Source: an uncultured Clostridia bacterium
GTDB lineage: Bacteria; Bacillota; Clostridia; Christensenellales; UBA1242
Direction of reading: 5' to 3'
DNA: 33,713 bases
NCBI GenBank assembly: GCA_944350275.1
Contig: CALVOK010000023.1
Location: 1-33,713 of the forward strand
Made by a program: the position numbers and the translations under genes. Below are positions 11,401 to 17,990 of this stretch, piece by piece (within the stretch, counting starts at the first letter, position 1; each line of letters begins with the position of its first letter). The notes beneath the pieces are model-generated. The model made no database searches. It had not been told where the DNA came from and was given only the letters and a program-made list of their open reading frames with translations.

Positions 11401-12182
11401 AATCAAACTTGCTTATAAGTCCGCTTGCCTTAGAAAATTTTGGTACTCTTAATAATATAACAATAAATACTATAACAGTTTCAAGATTACAAGGTTCTGG
11501 AAGAGTAAACAATGTGTTTATGGGTGGTATTGTCGGTATAAATTATGGAACAATTTCATCATCTAGAAATAATGCATCTTTTGATTATGATATGCCACAA
11601 CTTCTAAATACGAACTTTGGATATGGAGCAGTTGCTGTAATAAATACAAGCCAAGCAGGATATGTGGGCACAATATCTAATACATTTAATAATGGAAATG
11701 TGACAGTAAATGTAATTAGGGCTAATGTAAACATATATCTAAGCGGTGTTGTAATAAATAACTATTCAATATTAGAAATGGTAGGCAATAATGGAAACTT
11801 TGGACAAACTTCAACTGTAACATGTGCTGCTTACTTTACTGGAGTTGCTTTATATAGTGAGGGTGGCACTTTAAGTTATGTATTCAATAATGGAAGTTTC
11901 TCAGACTCCAGCGTAGCATCTCAAAATAAGAACATGGCAGGTATTGCATATACCTTGGAAGGCGGGCAGATAAATTATCTTGCCGACACCAAAGGTTATG
12001 CAATTGCAATAAATTGCAAGACATCACCAAGAGATACAGGGACAAACTATGCGGCGGCATCTTCAGGTACAGCCTCAAACATTTCAACGTCTGCACTTAG
12101 CAATGTAGAAATAGATATAGGGAATGGTCATAGTTTTGTAATTAGGCAAAACGAAAGTGTATATACCGCATCCATAGTGTAA
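2430..12182 (+). CDS. Giant modular lipoprotein (3250 aa) with Fn3-like and GLUG-like domains
   Basis: Start chosen at 2430 because AAAGGA at 2417-2422 is well spaced and the product then opens with a clean lipoprotein signal (lipobox LSAC, lipidated Cys21). An upstream in-frame ATG at 2406 would add eight residues before it. After a Big/Ig-like opening segment, most of the protein repeats an approximately 90-110-residue beta-sandwich style. The recurring signature is L-S/T-W followed by a Y-x-(I/V) strand, for example LTWNDIENASSYVMDV (about residue 312), LSWNHVAQNTVYDIYVDG (about 992) and LVWQWQ (about 1726); this resembles fibronectin type III. From about residue 2864 the style changes to a beta-helix/GLUG-like region (GGDGSETSPYRISTAEDF, then LNGNGF, IENLAI and GGIVGINYGTI motifs). 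It is probably a membrane-tethered surface fibre or adhesin. No enzyme motif was recognised. It shares a 43-base gap with the next lipoprotein gene. Confidence 0.85.
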   Translation: MKKVLILFALLFSSAICLSACNSGPSVQGEFNRDSYIVSLDDTINFYNDFSIIKGASLEDITFVSSNTEVLEKQEDESFTAMSSGQAIVFAQYHGETFAQTKVTVKYRLSSPSQLEINNDGVLTWSPSYATTHEGVVYADSYYLEYADITDNESPDPDEVTFVGEEVEDSFTFETGSYYVRITALSDNEYIDESLWTEPPIIVNNGVVGVIENISIVNSSLPYNTSSEISWDVKEGISSLYDVYLNGIMIFGNLNTNSFSYNFNLVEENEVLEIKVVAKDETGALLPTTTSFSLEKLIAPNVQYQGDGISHLTWNDIENASSYVMDVYNLVLGNHSYLYYDNEQNDEILFDGMSSGLYQINVSTLGDGNNGLYLNSNSTENILIAKLQTPDVDITFEDDKAILNFAKVDDYSNRYIISWANKSQIVTGQSCEIDLSDLASGNYAFKIRALPSLNAGEIVPYEQVGQNTTTILASDEFTYDFAILSDITNVTHQIENGGNSLFGFNEVQYANFYQISVNGTLIEDTDIDIQRGYVYIRIEDLSSFPADDNIYNVEVVAGLKNDSEEIAPRSTFTKVLTILDTVTESDEQTNGYYTWNALDNSYACYRYEIYSADNSYNITNFTAVQSGTTSENIIIEPLSFGYYVIRIYTVSTNTDEFLNSDFCDENNYFEAKFLVYEQIDSPNVTFSDENGYTLTIESTEFNGSYEIYVDYVEGAIPEGIIPYNPELQSDEVVYSLLNQFSEARAYTLAVIATAGDEYDGNLHTNSQPTLLTVTRLSVPELEFKSRVDRGVRSEEVTVENLEHTQYPIFKVDGSIVETNRNYTLNVSDQTIFDNEFMLTISYVAGEREGDSYYLDSHETSMTFSRVNYPKNISYSDSILSWDENADHTENYVITVTLTNSTNGNYYYTTQTDSANINLQELINDRCEQDASFATSYRQSESVQIQVFAYANNEIQGIYYIPSSYGTTVGGGNVLTLYRLDNPTLTFDPNTLLLSWNHVAQNTVYDIYVDGELVKEDYVNQDVNSNVTINISDLGDIDFTIRKAIYVIGKNAGYLTSAQSNTISIKELATIDSINVVQDDGQYLLVFNIDSDVSNTGAIHVNGSADNVNYQVGQNNGNIDLADFEDVDFAFQVIAQNSVSTNTYYINSKTTTFSLIDLSGIEFNVSLDNDIISWKGVANDFIGNNINPIKYILTVNCNSQSHTITTSQTSYNLQDIENGIGGIVLSGNVEIIVKAQVTDNYTLVLTGGQARGYYGSVQDEAIETEKLLQINSLSYEILDATDQDSLLNQKRNAYAVITWEDLWTDKQGVIFEITLYNENVATDETIYVSDGSTHTNYSLIKEDNNYKLTLQSAMFGLNDTVITIRTVCENFITSQPSTLTLQRLSQISNATINQDGLLTINDNANSAYIIQLSISDRLVEEKLDFTGQQSKTFDLMREGLLEDIYGYYTIAILSYDENGKKLPVSSMYLVTGTKLQGIESSQLDDYGFVNLVLYADNFTNLVFTARTSYNGEYITTDVIPVPTDTLNVYQVFIPTLIEQFSDKMSFQEGSYIFEITVSQQGYVRSDYHEFTFNYKVEKTLPTLLRQDFSQDYLILNIPEQDDTVGITMGVTYYNSTEGTAVDGQYFSYDATAVRGYLCTTVTGERYFTETRDDSLTDVTYEECYGVNLNSLLSDYDFGKFDIDIVRIGKGDDNVVNIYDSHKYQLYKLNRVIDDSQNIDTVRIDGSYLVWQWQAEDDFSSVSGYNASSYYITFYSVDDGESFRIMSYSSALDLSQIELVEGKAYYITVTALSNNNNILASSETQNRVQTLKYTQPLPIEVVDGTIVFNEEAFMDTRFMQDITNYFNSANPTYELFYIMGTQNYLAPYYFNLSIFGSQMLTLHFTALDSLGAETSVSYDMTIPGYMLFPDIAITNNNSLISDETRLSYIELLKLYADTLENSTESYAIYFRQTAEVLSQLQSHGLSSQAILFDDYGRTIPAGEYALSIRHEGGDGRYISSIYSTSTKIYLTPAPSVTLSQENDGTNNYYMATFGNTHSYFADNTDGNVSYTRGYVTSYKMILRPNYNNTNGLSYDENIVFDIIYSDGNWNVFYGGQNLTGVITNVNMTGMPGFKINMTVLREQYDALAQEPLIVNTLIRADVIASSSDNGYVPNGKSAIFYVRYLDLPTDSLTFQNGEMTIRTNLESSTAILVKYLATGSEAESMLIQINNGIANIDLQREGLYQYIVLSLNGSISYNTMNVESKSYAVENVYKLSAPDISTQNNNLFIQYNSADFSYTQDQSLQFMLANDISLAEGDGYYYQSTITRDDRNYITYSVGAIDSTGNVIFSSELNAQEFYAYLLGNSGIVQSSLAEEHTSHGADYIWTFLTMNADGSYIPARMLFTSEVSQIDARMLNVINQSPFISDGNIKWDIITDLPVIENGTVLYQVEVLYYNRVVGENEFDTTYDYITRDTYYTTNTMLDARFISQDYDYYIIEVTAFAGTLTNDDERAITTLENERYLLAESLYYQDEERQVLKGRTRTLGTISQPITRTNTPILAPNENVNNNGVSDGKIVYYITAEEYGNRVITESNSADTTSRTIIYATYTQSGQIFTVDLQGTFEYSTNSSTDISGYIMVVFTLDEGQLDGVNLLDINVQMYSNTGLLSKALVIDNIYRLSNFSDSYYEILLVGEQTVLDFTNYFRYISIGGGSSNYKIVIDYTTTSGNNQIVITRDSASKMFTITEDMIEINVQAQDNQSVSATSRLKILYSDTLKFVVHNTIVQEDGQDLISIAWDAELYRFVWNWTNGSLATDYEYYVQIAMQNNQTYSEVTSNNYFMPSQRGTIVNFAVRARHIGQESEGGTFSLYLFSQAVNYNEHEIDYNLFSGGDGSETSPYRISTAEDFYNISKRNTESEQFYFILTNNIILDNDMLLDNDKLIMEIFYGVLNGNGFAISISADRIYQLEDYQEDITGIGSIIFTSYFSLFKEISPRAVIENLAINFTVNTTALNESNLLISPLALENFGTLNNITINTITVSRLQGSGRVNNVFMGGIVGINYGTISSSRNNASFDYDMPQLLNTNFGYGAVAVINTSQAGYVGTISNTFNNGNVTVNVIRANVNIYLSGVVINNYSILEMVGNNGNFGQTSTVTCAAYFTGVALYSEGGTLSYVFNNGSFSDSSVASQNKNMAGIAYTLEGGQINYLADTKGYAIAINCKTSPRDTGTNYAAASSGTASNISTSALSNVEIDIGNGHSFVIRQNESVYTASIV

Positions 12183-12225
12183 AAAAGATGTTTTAAAAGT
12201 AAAATAAAGAGAATATTATATATCT

Positions 12226-13152
12226 ATGAAAAGAATTCTTTTGGTCATGGTATTAATATTCTCTTTATCTGTTTTTACAGGTTGCAATGAGGAAAATAGA
12301 ACTGACGTTGATAATTATATCATGTTAAGTTTAGATGTTTCTTCAAATGGACAGGTGATTCAATCTGTGAATTTTTCAGTTAATAGTGATGTTTTAGATT
12401 CATTAGGTGTTGACGAGGTCGAAAAAAATCAGTTTATTATAAGTTTGCAGGAACAAATTTCGCAAATAAGAACAGAATTTTTGATGAATTTTGCACTGAT
12501 ATATATAACAAATCCAAACGAAGAATTTAGTATAAATAAAGGGCTATTATTTTCAGATGTTGCTTATAATGCTACAACTGACAGTGTAGGGTTTGATATG
12601 CTTTTTACTTCCATTGGTGCATGGAATTTTTATCATAATTCATCACAGTCATCAAATCCTAATCAAGAGGAAGGCTTATTTTACAGCAAAAATCTTTCAC
12701 AAGGATATTTTCCTTTTTCATCAGAAATAAACCTTGGTGATGGCGAGTCTATATATGTGGGTGAGCATTATAGGCAGAAATATTTACAAGCAATGGATGG
12801 GCTATCTTTTAGCGGTCGTTTTGAGGAAGAGTACAATCCAACATTAATTTACAATTATTCAACATTTTATTCACGAATGCACTCAGATGCAGATTTAAAA
12901 TATACAGATGAAATTGGTCATACACATCATGTTTGGCTAGTCGAAAGCAATTCTCTTACAGGCGATAATAAAATTACAATAGCAACCTATCAAGTTCATA
13001 GTGGTGCATGGTATCTCTTTGCTCTAATATTTACAGTTATATTGGGAATAATTTTATATGTAATATTAGATTTTCAGAGAATAAAATGCTATTTTAAGAG
13101 TAAAAAAGATAATTATTTTAAAAAGAAGAGAGGAGAGAACAAAAAACATTAA
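12226..13152 (+). CDS. Doubly anchored lipoprotein with C-terminal membrane segment
   Basis: A 308-residue protein. The signal peptide ends in lipobox FTGC with Cys20 as the predicted lipidated residue. The central part is hydrophilic with no recognised enzyme motif. A single strong membrane segment (WYLFALIFTVILGIILYVIL, about residues 263-283) precedes a very basic tail, so the middle domain should be extracytoplasmic, held by lipid at one end and by a helix at the other. The same general layout (exported domain, one helix, Lys/Arg-rich tail) occurs in some membrane quality-control and DUF-type proteins, but no family was identified. It lies 43 bases behind the giant lipoprotein gene, ends at a terminator and is probably co-transcribed, which suggests a shared assembly or anchoring role. 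Confidence 0.75.
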   Translation: MKRILLVMVLIFSLSVFTGCNEENRTDVDNYIMLSLDVSSNGQVIQSVNFSVNSDVLDSLGVDEVEKNQFIISLQEQISQIRTEFLMNFALIYITNPNEEFSINKGLLFSDVAYNATTDSVGFDMLFTSIGAWNFYHNSSQSSNPNQEEGLFYSKNLSQGYFPFSSEINLGDGESIYVGEHYRQKYLQAMDGLSFSGRFEEEYNPTLIYNYSTFYSRMHSDADLKYTDEIGHTHHVWLVESNSLTGDNKITIATYQVHSGAWYLFALIFTVILGIILYVILDFQRIKCYFKSKKDNYFKKKRGENKKH

Positions 13153-13173
13153 TAATTTGTTATTATAGTGCGA

Positions 13174-13203
13174 AAAGGGTTTAGTTTTTCTAAACCTTTT
13201 TTC
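13174..13203 (+). terminator. Intrinsic terminator of the lipoprotein operon
   Basis: Arms AAAGGGTTTAG (13174-13184) and CTAAACCTTTT (13190-13200), with one G:T pair, a T5 loop and a trailing T-run. It closes the two-gene lipoprotein operon before typA. Confidence 0.9.
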
Positions 13204-13240
13204 TTTATTTAAGTAATTTTAAAAATTTTTATATCAGCAG

Positions 13241-13269
13241 TTGAAATTTCTTTCGATTTGTGCTAACAT
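13241..13269 (+). promoter_or_regulatory. SigA-type promoter of typA
   Basis: TTGAAA at 13241-13246, a 17-base spacer, then TAACAT at 13264-13269 preceded by TG (extended -10). It lies directly downstream of a terminator and upstream of the typA ribosome binding site. It also shows that the longer upstream reading frame beginning with TTG at 13241 is not the true start. Confidence 0.6.
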
Positions 13270-13294
13270 TATATGGTTAAAGAAGGTAAAAAGT

Positions 13295-15124
13295 ATGAAA
13301 AATGAAAAAATTAGGAACATTGCAATTATTGCCCATGTAGACCACGGTAAAACATCACTTGTAAATGAATTATTAAAACAAGGAAGTGTTTTTAGAGAAA
13401 ATCAACAGGTAGAAGATAGGGTTATGGACTCAAATGCTCTTGAAAGAGAAAGGGGCATTACTATTTTGTCAAAAAATTGTTCTTGTCTATATAAAGATGT
13501 AAAAATCAACATCATAGACACTCCAGGACATGCCGATTTTGGAGGCGAGGTTGAGCGAGTGCTTAAAATGGTGGATGGTGTTCTTCTAGTAGTTGATGCC
13601 TATGAAGGTCCTATGCCACAAACTAGATTTGTACTTGAAAAGGCTCTTGCTTTAAAATTAAAAGTCATAGTGGTTATAAATAAGATAGATAGACCAGATG
13701 CAAGAGTGACCGAGGTTATAGACGAAGTTTTGGAACTTTTCTTAGAACTCGATGCAAATGAAGAACAACTTAACTCTCCATTTATTTTTGCGTCAGCAAG
13801 ACAGGGCATTGCAAGTGATAACAAGGATGTAAAGGGCACTGATATGACTCCTCTTTTTGAAAAAATAATTGAATATATTCCAGCACCAGAGGGTGATGAA
13901 AACGGACCTTGCCAGATGCTTGTGTCCTCGGCTGAGCACAATGATTACGTTGGCAAACTTGCAGTTGGAAAGATAAGCCGAGGGACAATGAGGGTTGGAC
14001 AAAGTGTAGTGCTTTGCAATTACCATGAGGATAAAAAGATAAGGTCTAAAATAGTAAGCCTCTTCGTATTTGAGGGATTAAAGAAAACCCAGGTGGAAAG
14101 TGCAACAGTCGGAGAGATTGTTAGCGTTGCTGGTCTTGAAGGGATTAATATAGGTGATACAATTTGTGATAGTGAAGTTGTTGAGCCGATTGAGTTTGTA
14201 AAGATTGCCGAGCCTAGTGTCGAAATGACTTTTATGGTAAATGATAGTCCATTTGCTGGAAAAGAAGGCAAATTTGTTACCAGTCGTCATTTAAGAGATA
14301 GACTTTATAAAGAAGCAGTAAAAGACCTATCCTTACGTGTGAGTGACGGTCAGACTGCTGAGCAATTTAAAGTTTGCGGGCGAGGAGAAATGCACCTTTC
14401 TATTTTAATAGAAAACATGCGTAGAGACGGTTATGAATTTCAGGTTTCAATGCCAAAAGTTCTTATAAAAGAAATAAATGGTGTAAAATGTGAACCTATT
14501 GATAGATTATATCTTGACGTTCCAGAAGATTGCACAGGTGTTGTTATGCAAAAAATGGGAATAAGGAAAGGCGAACTCGTACAAATGACACCGCATGGAA
14601 ATCGTATGAAAATGGAGTTTTTAATACCATCAAGAGGTCTGTTTGGCTTTAAAAGCGAACTGCTGACAGATACAAGAGGTGAAGGAGTAATAAATTCAAT
14701 CTTTTATGACTATGAGCAATGGAAAGGTGAAATAAAACGGAAGGAGTATGGCTCACTTATTGCCCACGAGACAGGCGAGGCTATTGTTTATGGTCTTTAT
14801 AATGCGCAGGAAAGAGGAGATTTGTTTATTGGACCTGGAACACCTGTTTATGCGGGTATGGTAGTAGGACAAAATCCTAAAGGTGATGACATTGTTGTCA
14901 ATGTTTGTAAGAAAAAACATCTTTCAAACTGCAGAGCATCAGGCTCTGATGACGCATTAAGACTTACTCCACCAAGGAAAATGAGTCTTGAAGATGCTAT
15001 AGAATTTTTGGGTGATGATGAAATTTTGGAGGTTACACCTAAGAGTTTTAGAATCAGAAAGATTATCCTTGATCATAATTTAAGAATGAGAGAACGAGGA
15101 AAACTTTTGAGAGGAGAAATTTAA
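13295..15124 (+). CDS. typA: Translational GTPase TypA/BipA
   Basis: A 609-residue ribosome-associated GTPase of the elongation factor G/LepA superfamily, involved in ribosome biogenesis and stress or cold adaptation. The G motifs are clear: AHVDHGKTS (13-21), RGITI, DTPGH, NKID and the SA of the G5 loop. The EF-G-like domains and the TypA-specific C-terminal part follow (GRGEMHLSILIENMRRDGYE, then PSRGLFGFKSELLTDTRGEG). The length is normal for TypA. Start at 13295 has AGAAGG eight bases upstream; the 18 extra residues of the longer frame fall on the promoter. It is transcribed alone, between a terminator and a stem-loop. Confidence 0.97.
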   Translation: MKNEKIRNIAIIAHVDHGKTSLVNELLKQGSVFRENQQVEDRVMDSNALERERGITILSKNCSCLYKDVKINIIDTPGHADFGGEVERVLKMVDGVLLVVDAYEGPMPQTRFVLEKALALKLKVIVVINKIDRPDARVTEVIDEVLELFLELDANEEQLNSPFIFASARQGIASDNKDVKGTDMTPLFEKIIEYIPAPEGDENGPCQMLVSSAEHNDYVGKLAVGKISRGTMRVGQSVVLCNYHEDKKIRSKIVSLFVFEGLKKTQVESATVGEIVSVAGLEGINIGDTICDSEVVEPIEFVKIAEPSVEMTFMVNDSPFAGKEGKFVTSRHLRDRLYKEAVKDLSLRVSDGQTAEQFKVCGRGEMHLSILIENMRRDGYEFQVSMPKVLIKEINGVKCEPIDRLYLDVPEDCTGVVMQKMGIRKGELVQMTPHGNRMKMEFLIPSRGLFGFKSELLTDTRGEGVINSIFYDYEQWKGEIKRKEYGSLIAHETGEAIVYGLYNAQERGDLFIGPGTPVYAGMVVGQNPKGDDIVVNVCKKKHLSNCRASGSDDALRLTPPRKMSLEDAIEFLGDDEILEVTPKSFRIRKIILDHNLRMRERGKLLRGEI

Positions 15125-15125
15125 A

Positions 15126-15159
15126 AACCTTTAAAGAACCTTTTGCAAATTTAAAGGTT
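15126..15159 (+). terminator. Stem-loop after typA
   Basis: Perfect 10-bp arms AACCTTTAAA (15126-15135) and TTTAAAGGTT (15150-15159) begin two bases after the typA stop. There is no T-run behind it, so termination may be inefficient, or the structure may only protect the 3' end. Confidence 0.5.
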
Positions 15160-15263
15160 GGGCAAACTTTGAAGTAAAAAATTATTAAGTTAAATAAAAG
15201 TATAAAAAGATTTTAAATTCATGCAAAAATGTGTTATTATATATCTAAGGATGGATAGAAAAT

Positions 15264-15530
15264 ATGTTAATGCCGAAAGAAAGGCGAGATTTAAGAAAAA
15301 CATATAAAAGACTAGGTATTTTTCTGCTCATAGTCTTTCTTTTGGACGTTTTTATTTGCTTTTTGTTTTTAAAATTCACTGACATGAGCACCGTTCTTTG
15401 TGGTTTTATAATCATTTGTATTACTGCTGTTTTATACTTGTTATTTTTACTTATTTGTGCTAAAATTGATAAAAAGAAAAAACAGCGACTTGAAAATAGT
15501 GGCAAAAAGGACCCTTTTTCAAAGGATTAG
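15264..15530 (+). CDS. Small two-helix membrane protein
   Basis: 88 residues. A basic N-terminus is followed by two membrane segments (about 15-38 and 43-68) and a Lys-rich C-terminal tail, giving a hairpin with both ends in the cytoplasm. No family recognised. AAGGA at 15247-15251 gives a somewhat long spacing to ATG 15264; ATG 15270 is an alternative. It is 29 bases upstream of dnaB on the same strand and is probably the first gene of the dnaB operon. Confidence 0.65.
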   Translation: MLMPKERRDLRKTYKRLGIFLLIVFLLDVFICFLFLKFTDMSTVLCGFIIICITAVLYLLFLLICAKIDKKKKQRLENSGKKDPFSKD

Positions 15531-15559
15531 ACACTTTAAATCTATAAAAGGAGAAGAAT

Positions 15560-16993
15560 ATGGCAAACAACTATAAAATAATGCCTCATAATATTGAAGC
15601 AGAACAGGCTTTACTTGGCTGTATTCTTATTGACGTGCAATCTCAGGGTGATATTCTCGGTATGATGAATGAAAATGACTTCTATACCGACCCTCACAAA
15701 AATATTTTCAACACAATGATGAAAATATATCTAAAGTCAACTCCTATTGATTTTGTTACACTTGTAAACCAACTAGATAAAGATAAATTACTCGACAAGG
15801 CGGGCGGTATTGAGTATATTTCAGCATTGACAAATGTCGTTCCGTCAGCGGCAAACTTTAAATATTATTGTAGTATTGTTAAATCTGATTCCATAAGACG
15901 AAAACTTATTTCAGCAGGTCAAAGCATTATAGAAGATGCTTTTGAGAATGAAGACAAGGATTCGTCTCTGCAATTTGCCGAGAAAGAGATATTCGATATT
16001 GCCGAGAAGGAAGAACGTTCTGCACTTGAACATGTAGGCAAACCTGATGGTGCAATAAAAAAGGTTCTTGAAAAATTCGACACAATTGCAAAGGACCCTA
16101 CTTCTCTTCATGGAATTCCGACAGGGTATAGAGAATTCGACCAAATCACAAATGGACTTCATAATAGTGACCTAATATTGCTCGCTGCAAGACCAGGTGT
16201 TGGAAAGACATCTTTTTCAATGAATATCCTTGTAAATGCTGCAGTAGAAGATGGAAAAACCTGTGCAGTTTTCTCACTTGAGATGAGCAAAGAACAACTT
16301 ATGCAGAGAGCAATTTGTTCGCTTGCAAAGGTCAGCATGGCAAAAGCACTCAATGGTTCAATGTCTGAGGAAGAGTGGAAAAGAATATGGACTGCAACAA
16401 AAAAACTAGAACAGAGCAATCTATACATAGATGACTCCTCTCTTACAACACCAGCCGATGTGCTTACAAAATGTAGGAGATTAAAGGCAAAACAAAATAT
16501 TGACTTAATAATGATAGACTATATTCAACTTATGTCGTCTAGCGGTACAAGAAAGGGAGAAAATAGACAAAACGAGGTCAGCGATATATCAAGAAACTTA
16601 AAAATTGCGGCAAAAGAACTTAATGTACCAATTATAGTTTTATCTCAACTGTCTCGATCTGTAGAAGGCAGAACAGAAAATGGACATAGACCTATGCTTT
16701 CTGACCTTCGTGACTCAGGTGCTATTGAGCAAGATGCGGATATTGTTTTATTCCTATATAATCCAGAGAAGTATAATGATGTTCCACAAGAAGATGAACC
16801 TGGCACGGTTGAATTAATTATAGCAAAACATAGAAATGGAAGAACGGGAACAGTTAAACTACGTTGGATAGGAGAATACACAACTTTCGTTAACTTAAAC
16901 GATAAGGTTATAGAGACAAAAGAAAAGGTTGATTATAGAGATATAGAGGAAGCACCACTAGAAAATGTCAATGTAGATGTTTTCGATGAATAA
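15560..16993 (+). CDS. dnaB: Replicative DNA helicase DnaB
   Basis: A 477-residue hexameric 5'-3' helicase that unwinds the chromosome at the replication fork (named dnaC in Bacillus). The N-terminal primase-interacting domain begins with the hallmark PHNIEAEQALLG (9-20). The RecA-like ATPase domain has Walker A RPGVGKTS (211-218), the catalytic-region FSLEM (239-243) and Walker B LIMIDYIQL (316-324), followed by SQLSRSVE and DLRDSGAIEQDAD. An excellent ribosome binding site (AAAGGAGAAG) precedes ATG 15560. The length is typical. It is followed after 11 bases by a membrane-anchored protein gene, an uncommon neighbour for dnaB. Confidence 0.97.
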   Translation: MANNYKIMPHNIEAEQALLGCILIDVQSQGDILGMMNENDFYTDPHKNIFNTMMKIYLKSTPIDFVTLVNQLDKDKLLDKAGGIEYISALTNVVPSAANFKYYCSIVKSDSIRRKLISAGQSIIEDAFENEDKDSSLQFAEKEIFDIAEKEERSALEHVGKPDGAIKKVLEKFDTIAKDPTSLHGIPTGYREFDQITNGLHNSDLILLAARPGVGKTSFSMNILVNAAVEDGKTCAVFSLEMSKEQLMQRAICSLAKVSMAKALNGSMSEEEWKRIWTATKKLEQSNLYIDDSSLTTPADVLTKCRRLKAKQNIDLIMIDYIQLMSSSGTRKGENRQNEVSDISRNLKIAAKELNVPIIVLSQLSRSVEGRTENGHRPMLSDLRDSGAIEQDADIVLFLYNPEKYNDVPQEDEPGTVELIIAKHRNGRTGTVKLRWIGEYTTFVNLNDKVIETKEKVDYRDIEEAPLENVNVDVFDE

Positions 16994-17004
16994 AAGGAGG
17001 GGAT

Positions 17005-17988
17005 ATGGCAAAAGCGAAAGCAAACAAAGATTACAAAGCGGGAGGAGCAAAAAAGTGGCTGATAATTGTAGCAATACTTGTCCTTATTGCAATTATAGTA
17101 ACTGTCATTGTTATTCTTATACCAGCAAATACGTCAGATGCAGTTGATAGACTTAGGCAGTCAAGTCAGACCTCATTTTTAGAGAATCAACGCGAGCAAG
17201 AAAATTATGATGAACTTGAAACAAAAGTTGAAACATCAATGGTAAGATATTATAGTCAAGAGTTACAGGATATCAGGACACTATCTGGAAGCGTAAACCA
17301 AATGCTTGATTTTTATTATGAATATTTACCATTTGCGGAAGATAACAATGTTTTCTCTGACAATTATCATGCAATCAAGGACAACCTTGAAAATGCAGTA
17401 AATTACCAACAGGATATGAACGAATATATTTCAGAGGCAATAAACCTTGAAGATGATGCAGACCTGAACATTCAAAACCTATGGATAGATTTTAGGTTGT
17501 CCTTTTCAAATTACCTTGGTTGTATGAGCGGAGCAATTGAGGCACTAAACAACTGCTATCAAGGTTGTTTTAATAGTACACTATCAAATAACACAGCATC
17601 CTCTACAATATTAAATACAGTTGATGACTTTTTATCAGTTATTACAGATGAGTTTGAACAATTAACACAAACTGATGTAAAGGGACACACAACTGTAGGT
17701 GGACAGAGTTATTCTTATGAAAGTCATGGAAAAGTTTTATATTTATCTGCATTTGTAGAAAATTATATCATTAATGATAGCGATATAATGCAATATAATT
17801 TTAATAGTGATTTGCAAAGCAAGTATAGACTGATAAATAGATATTTCGAGACTCATAATCAGTCAAATTTTGTAAGCGTGATTGATTCAATAAGCAACGA
17901 GGATCCATACAATATAACTTTAACTTTTAGTAATCCAGACTCTGAAGGGATATATGATGCTGTTAAAGCATTTATAGATGTGAGGTGA
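17005..17988 (+). CDS. Membrane-anchored extracytoplasmic helical protein
   Basis: 327 residues. A Lys-rich N-terminus is followed by one strong hydrophobic segment (about 19-40, WLIIVAILVLIAIIVTVIVI). A long, acidic, mostly helical domain follows with no recognised motif. The signal-anchor should leave the domain outside the membrane. AAAGGAGGGG lies just before ATG 17005. The stop codon TGA (17986-17988) overlaps the ribosome binding site of the next gene, two bases before its ATG, so the two are translationally coupled. The two products are similar in size and helical style and may form a complex. Function unknown. Confidence 0.75.
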   Translation: MAKAKANKDYKAGGAKKWLIIVAILVLIAIIVTVIVILIPANTSDAVDRLRQSSQTSFLENQREQENYDELETKVETSMVRYYSQELQDIRTLSGSVNQMLDFYYEYLPFAEDNNVFSDNYHAIKDNLENAVNYQQDMNEYISEAINLEDDADLNIQNLWIDFRLSFSNYLGCMSGAIEALNNCYQGCFNSTLSNNTASSTILNTVDDFLSVITDEFEQLTQTDVKGHTTVGGQSYSYESHGKVLYLSAFVENYIINDSDIMQYNFNSDLQSKYRLINRYFETHNQSNFVSVIDSISNEDPYNITLTFSNPDSEGIYDAVKAFIDVR

Positions 17989-17990
17989 GT

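Noticed and set aside
13241..13294. Upstream extension of typA.
   Set aside because: It covers the promoter and lacks a ribosome binding site; the GTPase motif spacing fits ATG 13295.
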